From the NCBI GenBank assembly GCA_951640165.1, contig OX621266.1, forward strand, positions 8,742,001 through 8,806,000: a stretch of 64,000 nucleotides of DNA. Direction: 5' to 3'. The first letter of the stretch is position 1; the number at the start of each line of letters is the position of its first letter. Below, piece after piece: positions 17,479 to 28,307 of this stretch. The notes below the pieces were generated by a model that was not told where the DNA came from, did no database searches, and saw only the letters and a list, made by a program, of their open reading frames with translations. The translations under genes were made by a program, and so were the position numbers. The stretch comes from Pseudoips prasinana (Eukaryota; Arthropoda; Insecta; Lepidoptera; Nolidae).

Positions 17479-20430
17479 TTGTATATTAGTTATTTATATA
17501 TTATTATGTCTGATTTTGGAAGCGATGTTGAAGATTTTGTCTCAGCTTGTAGTGACGACGTGAGTTTTCTCAGTATTCCGTCTTTTAGTGAAACCTTAAT
17601 ATCTCAGTTCTCTGACGAACCTAGGAACTTTAATGTTGTTCACATTAATGCACAGAGTATTCCGGCACACTATTCCGACATGTTGGCCAGTTTTGACTGT
17701 AAGAACATCCACGCCATTCTTGTTTCCGAATCGTGGCTTAAACCATGCTTGCCCTCTACTTCATATTCGTTGCCCGGTTTTCAATTGATCAGAAATGACC
17801 GGATAAACGGCGGTGGTGGTGGTGTTGCCATATACCTTCGACCACACATTCCTTTCAGCGTTATTAATATGTCGGCCCAGCCCCCACCGTCTAACACCGG
17901 CGAACATCTTTTTCTGGAAGTAGAGTTGCATCACACAAAAATTCTCCTTGGGGTTTACTACTGTCCTTCGTCACATATTAATTTCTTCTCCTCATTGGAT
18001 ACTCTCTTAGCAAACTTAGTTCCTTCTTACAGTCATACAATAGTCATGGGTGACTTCAACACCTGTCTTCTTATAAATGATTCACGTTCTTCTGCACTCC
18101 GTTCACTCATTGAGTCTAATAACCTTTCCCTTTTACCTTTAACTGCTACTCACAACTTTCCTCACTGCACGCCTTCACTCCTTGATCTTATTTTTGTTTC
18201 TTCCAAAGAGCACGTGGCCAAACATGGCCAGTGCTCGGCGGATTCTTTCTCTTATCACGACCTTCTTTATTTATCCTATAAAATTCGCCCACCTAAGGCA
18301 AAACCTAAAATCATTATTCAGCGCAATTTTGGTGGTATGAACGTTGCCAATCTAAAAGTAGACGCGGGTAACATTGACTGGACTTCACTATTTGATTCGC
18401 AAACTATTGACGAAAAGGTTTATCTGTTCGAAATGTACATGCTTCAGCTTTATGACGTACACGCACCTTTAAAAGCCATAAAACTAAAACATATTCCAGC
18501 GCCTTGGCTTACACAGGACATACGAAAATCGATTGATAAGAAAGCAGGAGCTAAATCGAAATATAAATCCAATCCATCCGCTGAAAACAAAAGTAAGTAC
18601 GTTTCGGCCAGGAACCATAGTAATAAGGTGTGTAGGAATGCTCAACGCCAACACATCCACAGCTCTGTACAAAATGGAGACCCAGCCAAAGTCTGGAAGT
18701 ATTTGAGATCAATAGGGATAGGAAAATCACGCCAAGTTGACACTCCCAATAATTTAGACATAAATTCACTCAATAGTCATTTCTCAACTTCGTCCAACTT
18801 TGATAGGACAACCAAATTAAATACCTTACGGTACCTTTCATCAATTCCTACCCCTGATCATTCTGAGTTTGTCTTTAATCAGTTTTCCACTTGTGATGTT
18901 AAGAAGAGCGTACTATCAATTACTTCCAATTCCGTTGGAAGTGATTGTATCAGTCGCAATATGATCCTTCCTATCCTCGACGAAATCCTTCCGGTCCTTA
19001 CCCACCTCCTTAATTTTTCCATTTCTACAGCTACTTTTCCATCAACATGGAAAAGTGCTCAGATAATCCCACTACCTAAAAAACGGAATCCCTCATCCTT
19101 TTCCGAATATCGTCCCATCTCCATACTACCTTTCCTGTCCAAAGTTCTGGAACGCCTCGTCCACAACCAACTGAGTACATTCCTCTCCAAGAATATCCTA
19201 CTGAATCCTTCACAGTCCGGTTTTCGTCCAGGTCACAGTACAGCCACCGCTCTTATCAATATTGCGGATGATATTCGACTAGGCATGGAATGTGGAAAGT
19301 TCACGGTGCTTGCGCTGCTTGATTTCAGCAACGCATTCAACACTGTGGACTTTGACATTCTACTTGGCATATTACGCTCTCTTAATATATCTCCAATGGT
19401 AATTGATTGGTTTCGTAGTTACCTGTTTGGCCGTCGGCAACGGATTCGTATTGACGATAACTACTCGTCGTGGTGTTACACCAGTGCTGGCGTGCCACAG
19501 GGTGGCGTTTTATCTCCACTACTCTTCACTATATTTATAAATTCGATTTCCTCTCGCTTAACTTCTTCCTACCACCTTTATGCCGACGACTTACAAATAT
19601 ATACTCAGGCACCGGTTGAGCACCTTAGCGATGGCATTGATATTATTAACAATGATATGGAGAAAATCAACAAATGGAGCACAGACCACGGTCTCACAGT
19701 AAACCCCTCCAAAACTCAGGTCATCGTGATTGGCAGTTCTAGAATGCACAACAAAGTTGACTGGACCCATACCCCTCGAGTAATATTTAACAATACAATA
19801 ATACCACTCAGTGAAAAGGTTAAAAACTTGGGGGTATACTTTGATCGAACACTGTCTTGGGGTCCACAAATAGAACAGACCAGTCGCAAATTATATGCTG
19901 CAGCAGGATCCTTAAGGAGGTTACGTAATTTTCTCCCAATTGCCACCAAAATTGCACTAGCTCAATCCCTCCTTCTTCCAATCCTTGACTATGCTGACGC
20001 CAGCTATCTTGACCTTACGGAGGACAAACTAGATAAACTCGAGCGACTTCAAAACTTCTGCATAAGGTTCATATTTGGACTCCGCAAATATGATCATGTT
20101 TCCGAATTTCGTAGAAAACTCGAGTGGTTACCCATTCGCCTTCGCCGAAATACTCATGTACTCTCCCTTCTTTATAGCATTTTATTTAATCCCACGGCTC
20201 CCTTTTACCTCAAGATTAGGTTTCAATTCCTGTGTGACACACATTCTAGGTCCTTGAGATCGTCAGAGAATCTAGAACTTCAGTTGCCCACACATTCCAC
20301 TAATTTCTACGACAAATCTTTCACTGTACAGGCGGCTCGATTGTGGAATTCACTCCCTCTGTATATCAGACGCGCGCAAACTTTAAGTTCTTTCAAAACA
20401 CTTTTAAAAAAACATTATCTATCACTTTAA
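17479..20430 (+). CDS. LINE ORF2: endonuclease + reverse transcriptase, 983 aa, intact
   Basis: The APE-type endonuclease (about residues 50-275) shows HINAQSI, VSESW, GGGGGVAIY, MGDFN at about 190 and SYHDLLYLS at about 258. RT (about 490-760) shows LPKKRNPSSFSEYRPIS, SGFRPGHSTATALI, LLDFSNAFNTVD, AGVPQGGVLSPLLF and the catalytic YADDLQIY at about 700. The C-terminus has a conserved thumb region but no RNase H. I could not find a disabling change. Two methionines lie close together at the start (17479 and 17506); the second, MSDFGSDVED, may be the real start. Confidence 0.9.
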   Translation: MYISYLYIIMSDFGSDVEDFVSACSDDVSFLSIPSFSETLISQFSDEPRNFNVVHINAQSIPAHYSDMLASFDCKNIHAILVSESWLKPCLPSTSYSLPGFQLIRNDRINGGGGGVAIYLRPHIPFSVINMSAQPPPSNTGEHLFLEVELHHTKILLGVYYCPSSHINFFSSLDTLLANLVPSYSHTIVMGDFNTCLLINDSRSSALRSLIESNNLSLLPLTATHNFPHCTPSLLDLIFVSSKEHVAKHGQCSADSFSYHDLLYLSYKIRPPKAKPKIIIQRNFGGMNVANLKVDAGNIDWTSLFDSQTIDEKVYLFEMYMLQLYDVHAPLKAIKLKHIPAPWLTQDIRKSIDKKAGAKSKYKSNPSAENKSKYVSARNHSNKVCRNAQRQHIHSSVQNGDPAKVWKYLRSIGIGKSRQVDTPNNLDINSLNSHFSTSSNFDRTTKLNTLRYLSSIPTPDHSEFVFNQFSTCDVKKSVLSITSNSVGSDCISRNMILPILDEILPVLTHLLNFSISTATFPSTWKSAQIIPLPKKRNPSSFSEYRPISILPFLSKVLERLVHNQLSTFLSKNILLNPSQSGFRPGHSTATALINIADDIRLGMECGKFTVLALLDFSNAFNTVDFDILLGILRSLNISPMVIDWFRSYLFGRRQRIRIDDNYSSWCYTSAGVPQGGVLSPLLFTIFINSISSRLTSSYHLYADDLQIYTQAPVEHLSDGIDIINNDMEKINKWSTDHGLTVNPSKTQVIVIGSSRMHNKVDWTHTPRVIFNNTIIPLSEKVKNLGVYFDRTLSWGPQIEQTSRKLYAAAGSLRRLRNFLPIATKIALAQSLLLPILDYADASYLDLTEDKLDKLERLQNFCIRFIFGLRKYDHVSEFRRKLEWLPIRLRRNTHVLSLLYSILFNPTAPFYLKIRFQFLCDTHSRSLRSSENLELQLPTHSTNFYDKSFTVQAARLWNSLPLYIRRAQTLSSFKTLLKKHYLSL

Positions 20431-20829
20431 TCTTCACAGCTCGCGATCTTCCATCTTCCTCAAAAATTTCTTTAGTCTTCATAATTATTATTTATATTTA
20501 TTTATAGTATATTAAAAAGTAGGGAACTATATCTATTTATATATAGGTATATTTTTATGTTATATATCTATATATTGTGTGTATATATATATAATATTTG
20601 TACCTAGGTAGGTACATATATATGTAAATGTATATAAGTAGATGCACTGCCAACTACCACTTTATCTCCCTGCATTGCTTTGGTTCATCCAACGGTTGTC
20701 TGGAAGAGATTGCTGTATTAGCGATAAGACCGCCGTTTGTACCTTATTATATAAGTTAACTGATATTATAATGTTATGCTTCAATTTGGTGCAATAAAGT
20801 GTTATCTATCTATCTATCTATCTATCTAT
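20431..20829 (+). repeat. LINE 3' UTR with TATC microsatellite tail
   Basis: AT-rich 3' UTR ending in about six or seven TATC units (about 20802-20828). Short tandem-repeat tails in place of poly(A) are common in CR1-like LINEs. Confidence 0.8.
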
Positions 20830-23800
20830 ATTATTAAATGTTTTAATAATACAGTTATCTGAGATTTGTATCACACCAACATCTCGAAGCTCTACTTCTT
20901 CTCTTTGACCGTCACAAATGATTGAAATTGCAATATGATCTCTTACAATGAATAACCATGTGTTCTGCATGTACAGTTGTTTCCATATTATACTATTAGG
21001 TATATTAAATGTGTTGGTTAAACATTTCGTACGTGTGTTATTGGTGAAAAGTTGGTTAACAATGCAATTTTCATTTAATTGCATGTTTTTCACCGCCCCA
21101 GGGTAGCAAATAAAATGATTACGTCTATGTAAACAACTTTTAAATTCTTCATAATTTAAATCAAAATATAGTTCGTTGTTGTAATCTACACCTATGTAAG
21201 CTTTTTGAACTTGTATATTTTGAAATGATTTATCTGAATTTTTCTTTGGGACCGGCGTAACATACACTAAAGTATAATTAGTTATGTCTTGTATAGGAAA
21301 ATAAGCGTATATTTGTATGTGGGTGTTGTTTTCAGTTATTCTGGTTTCTAGTAATTGTTGTTGAACGATTTTTAAGTTCGATGGTAATTTTTTATTTGCT
21401 GTTAATATCACATCACTGACGTTCTTTGGTGATAATACGCTGTATACTGTTGCTTTAGCTAAGTAGATTTCCAGTAGTCCAGAATAATAGTCCATAATTT
21501 CTCCTATGTAGTTATGCGCTAGTTGATAAGTCTGCATAATGCGTATGTTTACACTATTGTGGTCAATTGTGTTGTACCATCGGTTGCAATTATCCATATA
21601 CTTTATAACTTTGTTTAGTTTGGTTTGGTACCTCATTAGTTTTTGTCTTATCTTTTCTTCAGTTTTGTTGACTTGTGAAATAGTTGTAATCATGAATTTT
21701 GTTTGATGGCTAGCCGCTTCAATTAGTTTTTGTTGGTTCAAATTCAGTGAGTCTATGTCTCGGTATACTTCATCGTTTACACCGAATATAGATGTTAGTA
21801 ATTGTCCTAGTATGCCCCTCTTTTTCCTGGTTTGATTAATTTCTGTCAAATACTCTTTAGTTTGCTCAAATTTTGATTCCTCTTCTATCAGGTGATGGTA
21901 TAATTGTTTGCAGTGTGTTGGTTCTATTATGGCTTCCGCATTTCTGCATAGTTGACTGAACTGTGCCGTCACTGTTTTCATTTCAGTGTAATCTTGTTGT
22001 AGGTGTTCTTTTTCAAAGTTTGTCTCTATTCTGAAAATTCCTCTATCAATGCTTGCTGTACCTATTTGTTCTGTATAAAATCCAGGTGGCACCGCTCTTG
22101 ATGTATATGTCGACATTGTCGTACCCAACATTTGTAGGATGACTAGTAAAACCATGAACCATTTTAATGGTTTGCTACATTTTTTTATGTGGTATGTTTT
22201 TTGTTTTCTTGTCTTCGTGGCCGTGTTTGTTTGTATAGTATTCGTCGAAAGTTCGTTATAGCTACCCGTTTCCGTTTGAATTGGTAACGGAATCAGTGTA
22301 TGAATTGAGCGTTTTTGAGTTGACCCCGACGATTTTTGGAGAGTAACAACTCTAGTTAAGTTGTCGTTACCAGCGTGTATTTCCTTAACTTTCGCAAGCG
22401 GCCATTTGCTGGGACTGATCTTTTCATCTTTCATAAGTACTAACGTTCCAACTGCCAAGTTCTCCTGTTCATTTTTCCACTTGTACCTCTGTTGTAGTTG
22501 GTGTAAATAATCTTTAGTCCAGGTTTTCCAAAAGTCCTTTTTCATTCTTTGAATTTGCTTCCATCTGTTTAAGAGATCCGTATTAGTGTCCGACAGTGGA
22601 TCCGGTACCCCTACTGCTTCCCGTCCTATCAAAAAGTGACTAGGTGTCAATACGACGTTGTCGTTTATGTCTTCGCTTTGCGCACATAATGGCCTTGAGT
22701 TCAAACATGCTTCAGTTTGATGCAGAAACGTATTCAGTTCTTCGTATGTGAGTGTTTGCTCGCCTATCACTCTGCGCAAATGATGTTTCATTGATTTTAC
22801 TCCTGCTTCCCAGATTCCACCAAAGTGGGGAGATGATGGTGGGATAAAATGCCATTGTGTTCCAATTTTGGTCATAGTGTTTTGAAACCCGTTTGACTGA
22901 GTTATTTCCAACATCTCCTTATGAAGGAAATTTGCAGTTCCTACGAAATTTGTCCCGTTGTCACTATACATATGTGATACTGGGCCTCTTCTTGCCATGA
23001 ACCTTCTCAATGCTGCAACGAATGTTTCTGTAGATAGATCGCCTGCTAGCTCCAGATGTATCGCTTTCGTGGCTAAGCAGACAAAGATTGCAATGTAGCC
23101 TTTATAGGATTTGTGCCCTCTGCCTTTCATTGCTCTTACTGATATTGGACCTGCGTAATCCACGCCTGTGTGACTGAAGGGAAATGATTCGGTCACTCTT
23201 GCTTTTGGTAGAGCACCCATTTGTTGTGTGGCTGTGGACGATTTGTATCGAATGCATTTTACACATTTTCTGATACAACTCTTTACTACTCGTTTCCCAC
23301 CAAGTATCCAATATTTCTGTCGTATGTATGCTAACGTCAGACTGTTACCTCCATGTAATGTAATTAAATGAGCGTCTTGAACTATAGTTAATGTTACATG
23401 GTGGCCGTGTGGTAACAGAATTGGGTGTTTCTGATCGTATGGCAGATTAGAGTTTTGCAGCCTGCCTCCGACTCGCAACAATCCATCAGTATCAATAAAT
23501 GGGTCTAACGATGACAATTTGTTGCCTTTCTTCAACGACAGTCCGCTTTTGATAGTTTTGTACTCCTCGGGGAATACTGTTTGTTGAACTAGTACGAGAA
23601 CATTTTTAGTTGTCTCATTAACTTCCGTACAACTCAACGGTTTTTTGTTTCTTTGTTTATTTGTAAATCTGTAGCAATATGACAACACTCGTATCATCCT
23701 CTGAAAGCTTGAAAATCTTTCCCATACTTCGTTTTGCGGTTGTACTGTAGTGGTTACGAGACAACAACGCTTGATCTCTTCACATATTTCCGGTATTGTT

Positions 23801-26800
23801 TTTGTACTGGGGAAATTGTTGTTTTTTAACCAATCAGGGCCATTCCACCACAGAGATAAGTTTTGTAGCTTGTTTGGCGGAACTCCTCTTGTAATTACGT
23901 CGGCTGGATTTTGTGTTGTGTTCACGTAATTCCACTTTGCTTGTGGTAGTAGTTTACGTATTTCGCATACCCTGTTAGCAACGAAAGTCTTCCATCGCTC
24001 AGCTTCACCTTTGATCCAACCGAGAGTTATCATTGAGTCGGTCCAACAGTAAATATTTGCGATTGGAATTTCCATCGCGGTTATAACTTTTCCCATCAAT
24101 TGTGTTAGTAACAGTGCTGCGCATAATTCCAGTCTCGGTAACGTGGTTTTGTGCTTTTTCGGCGCCACCTTTGATTTAGCTTGCAACAGAGTTATATTAT
24201 ACGTGCTGCTATCACTCTGTGCCCGACAATATACCACTGCACCGTACGCTTTCTCTGACGCATCACTGAACCCATGCAGCTCAACTTTAGAGTGAGGCAA
24301 CCAATTACACCATCTTGGGATGGAAATATTCTCAATCGTTTTCAGCTGTTTCTGTAGTTCAGTCCATTTTATTTTAACTCTGTCGTCCACCGGCTGATCC
24401 CATTCTGCACTATTTGTCCAAAGCTCCTGGATTAATAGTTTCATATCGATGATAACTGGCGCTAGCCATCCTAGAGGGTCAAATATTTTAGCAACTTCAG
24501 ATAAGATAAATCGTTTTGTTGGCTTTTCATTGTGATTGACAGTAATCTGAAAACAAAACCTGTCTTCTAGTGGCGACCATAACACTCCTAGTGACTTTCT
24601 TGTCTCATCTAGCGGTATCTTCGTCATTTTGCTATCTTGGTTTTCCTCAGGTATATTTTCTAATAACTCAGCATTATTGGAGGACCATTTTCTGAGATTA
24701 AATCCGCCTGCTTGTAGCATGTTTATGAGGTCTTTTTGCAGCTTCCTTGCTGATTCAACGTTGTTATCCCCTGATAATATGTCATCCACATAAAAATCTC
24801 TGAGAGTTATTTGGCTGGCCGCAGGATAATTCGTTTTTTCATCTATGGCAAGTTGTTGTAATGTTTTGATCGCTAAATATGGCGCAGATGCTGTGCCGTA
24901 CGTTACAGTAGTTAATTCGTACTCATCGATTGCATGTTTTGCCGATTTCCTCCATAATATTCGTTGGTAACTTAAGTCTTGTTCATTTACTTTTATGAAT
25001 CGATACATTTTTTCAATATCCGCCATAAATACTATTCTATGTTTACGCCAACGTAATAGTATATCTGCTAAATCTTGTTGTAATCTTGGTCCTGTAAACA
25101 TATTTCCGTTTAGGCTTACATTGGTGCTTGACTTGCTGGACGCATCAAATACCACTCTTAACTTAGTAGTTAACGAATCTTCTTTGATTACTGGCTGATG
25201 AGGGATATAGTATTTGCCTTGATAATAGTCTGTTCTAGTGACTTTTCTCATGTGGCCCATTTCTAGGTATTCATTTAAGAATTCTTGGTATCTTTTTTGT
25301 AGGTTCCCATCTTTAGCAAACTTTCGTTCTAGTTGTAAAAGCCTTGCCACAGCTTTTTGGCGAGAATCCCCGTAATCGATATTGTTATCCTTGAAAGGAA
25401 GTCTCACGGTGTAGGTTCCATCCGGATTCCTAATTGTAGTTTCTTGGTAAAAGTTTTCGCAGTCTTGGTCGTAATTCGATAACTGGTATTTTTCGGGTAC
25501 TTCCTCTAACTCCCAAAACTTGCTTAGTTGTTGAACTTCTGTAGTACGTGTTGTCATACTGATGATTTTTATTGTATTAGTGGTAGTCTGATTACAGCAA
25601 ATCCCAGATAAAATCCATCCAAATTCTGTATCTTGTGCGATAATTCCATCTTGAATCTTGTACAATCCGTTTAATAGTAAATTACTATATTCTTGAGCGC
25701 CCAATATTATATCTATTGGGCCTCTTTTGTAATACGTAGGGTCGGCAATTAGTTTGTTTTGTAAACAATCTGACCGTATTTCTGGTATGTTTTTCTCTGG
25801 TAGCGAGCCAGTTAATTTTGGTAGAATGATAAGTGTGACTGGTAACCTGTATTCGCTGGGGAATCTTGGTTGTAGTTGGACATCGATAGTATAATTCGAT
25901 GTTTTAGGTTTCTCGTCAGCAATCCCGATTATCTCAGTTTGTATATTGCACCGTGGAAATGCTAACAATTGGGCCACCTCTTCCGTACAGAATGAGGCTT
26001 CTGAACCCTGGTCGCATAGAACTCTCAGTACGTGGGATGTTCCGTCTATAGAGTTTGCTTGTACTAAGGCCGTCGCAAGTAACGTGGTTTTTTGTATATC
26101 AGCTCTGTAAGTGGTAGATATGTTGGATGTAGACTTTGTCATAGCTTTACTTGTGGATGGGGTTGACAAACCTTCTTTTCTAGACCCACTTTTTAATGGT
26201 GACGCGTTTTGGTTGTGATGGTGCAAATACGAATGGTGACCTCTTTTCCCACAGTATCCGCAACTTTTCGTGCTGTTACATTTAATCGTCATTTCGTGTA
26301 CCAAACAATTTTTGCACATTTGTTTGTCATTGACCGCCTTATTGCGGTCTTGCACTGTCAGCGCTTTAAAACTAGAACATTGATAAATGCTGTGTTCGTA
26401 ACTGTGACAAAACCAACACATGCGTTTGTCCTCTCGGTTTTTTATGACATCTGAAAATTCATTGCGCGGCTTGTGACCACTAACTTCTCCTTGAGAAAAG
26501 CAAGTACTTTCCAAACATTTAAATCTCTTCTCCAAAAATTGCATCATTTCCGAAAAATCTTGTATTTTGTTTGGTTCCTTCAACTGATGTTCGTATTTTT
26601 CATCAGTTTCTGAGTCCCATATTCTACTAAGCAGTCTAGTTAAGATAGGGTCCCACGTTGAGATGTCAATTTTTTGACTTTTCAGTGCCTCTAGGTTTTC
26701 ATTAATCGTATCATGCAAGTTTCTCAAGTTCGTAGCATTGGCCTTTTTTATTTTTGTCAAACTTAGAATTTTGTCGATGTGTTTGGTAACGATCAATCTC

Positions 26801-27705
26801 TCATTTTTGTATCGCTTCGTTAACAGAGTCCATGCGGTTGCGTAATTTGCGTCACAGACTGTTAAATGCTTAATCAGCTTAGCGGCGTTTCCTTGTACAT
26901 GCGTCTTTAAGTACTGCATTTTTTCTGTGTCACTCAATGATTTATCTTCGTGTATTATCTTCAAGAATAAGTCATAAAACGAACTCCATGACTCATAATT
27001 GCCATTAAACGTCGGAATTACTATTTTTGGCAACTTAATCGATGTTTTATGATCGCTGTTTGATGGTTTTTTACTCATAGTTGCGGCCAATTTTTCAATA
27101 ACAAGCTCAAATTCCGTCTGTGTCCTTTCAAACATATTTTCTTGAAAATAACTGTGGTCAACGGTGCTATCTTCCATTAGGATTAACAAATGTGTTTCTT
27201 CAATCTCTTGCCATTGTTTTTGTAAAGTTGCTAGTAGAGATTCTAAGTACCAATCCGCCTTGCCCTCAACAATGGATTGATTTGCTGACTGCAGTTTTTT
27301 TTGCATCTGATTGATACGAAATAATTGTATAAATATTTTCGGTGAACTGACCACTTTTTCTTCTTGGGGTTCTATGTCTTCTGGCTCATAAATTTGGTTT
27401 AGTAATTGTAATCGCCTCTCACACTTCAATAGGTAATCAATAGCTTGCGCGTACTGTTTTTTAATAGAATCGTAGTAGTTAGTAGTGATGTATTTGTGAT
27501 CACACAACGCATCCTGGTCTTCTAGTCTTGAATGGTTATTGGTCGTTCTTGTAAATATGTCTGTGAGTCGAGCTCTCCTTTCCGTGATGTACTTCAAAGT
27601 TTTCCGTGTTGCGGAATCTTTCTTGATGTTAGCGAATATTTGTCTTATTTCATTGTAGTCCGCTTCTTGGCTTCTTATGGTTTCATTAATTTCTTGTATG
27701 TCCAT
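20830..27705 (-). CDS. BEL/Pao gag-protease-RT-RNase H-integrase-env polyprotein, truncated by LINE insertion
   Basis: One frame of about 2290 residues. It carries gag with CCHC knuckle CWFCHSYEHSIYQC (about 428); an aspartic protease with DQGS (about 563); RT with FMADIEKMYR and YVDD (about 970); RNase H with FSDASEKAYGAVVY (about 1145); and integrase with an N-terminal H..H..CIRKCVKC zinc site, GVDYAGP, SDNGTNF and WEAG as the D,D,E core (about 1510-1635). A hydrophobic segment at about 1848 could act as the env signal peptide, and an RKKR furin-type site at about 1958 is followed by GILG. This looks like a baculovirus-F-like fusion glycoprotein. The apparent stop near 20818 comes from LINE tail sequence; the remainder lies at 15281-15877. 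Confidence 0.92.
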
Positions 27706-28010
27706 TTTTCTAACTGCCCTATCCTATCCCTAACGAACTGTTTCTACGACACTTAGTTGCAATCTTTGCCCTCGATACGGTATGTGCGACTTCTCAAAAC
27801 ACCGGTGAGACCCGCTTGTGGAGAGGCCGGTTCCCGATCCGCTACCGTACGAACGACAACTAAGTTAGTCAGTCCTTCAACATACAACAAAACAGGCGCT
27901 TATTGAGTACGCAAGCTTGAAGTACGTTAAAGTGTATGTCAGTAAGTGCTATTCTACCGGAACAAATGAACAAACCCCCCTGGTTCTTAAAATAAGCTCG
28001 AAGGACCATA
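27706..28010 (-). promoter_or_regulatory. BEL/Pao leader with primer-binding site
   Basis: This is 305 bp between the 5' LTR and the polyprotein start. On the minus strand, two bases after the LTR, TGGTCCTTCGAGC (plus-strand 27996-28008) has the TGG start expected of a tRNA primer-binding site. I do not assign the tRNA. No other ORF is seen. Confidence 0.7.
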
Positions 28011-28250
28011 TGTACTTACCCAGGCTTACAGCTCGTTGCGGCCGTTATCCCAAATACGTACAGTATGGCTACGTTTGAACTAACAGAGCCTGTGGTTACC
28101 TAAGACCCTACTGACTCCAACCTAGCCTTCTAACAATCACCTAGTACCCTAGCTTCCCTAACGCCCTAGCCTACCATACAAACCAGACCGAACGTAGGTT
28201 ACGTCGGTTTTGACGTACGGGATGTCTGTCACAGGAGACCTACGGTAACA
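28011..28250 (-). repeat. BEL/Pao 5' LTR, first part
   Basis: Matches 14617-14856 of the other LTR, then is interrupted by a nested LINE. The LTR resumes at 31182. Confidence 0.93.
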
Positions 28251-28307
28251 GTTCGTAAAGAATTATGCACTATTCCTCAACCCTCATTTGCTAGTACAGC
28301 GGAGGAC

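Larger units (their letters stand above)
15878..20826 (+). mobile_element. Complete CR1/Jockey-group LINE nested in the BEL env region
   Basis: Plus-strand element with a T-rich 5' start, ORF1 (16023-16826), a 652-bp inter-ORF region, ORF2 (17479-20430), a short 3' UTR, and a microsatellite tail of TATC units (about 20802-20828) instead of poly(A). A 6-bp duplication, TATATT, lies at 15872-15877 and 20827-20832. Both ORFs are open, so the insertion is young and possibly competent. The exact clade (CR1, Kiri, Daphne or similar) cannot be set without a tree. Confidence 0.87.
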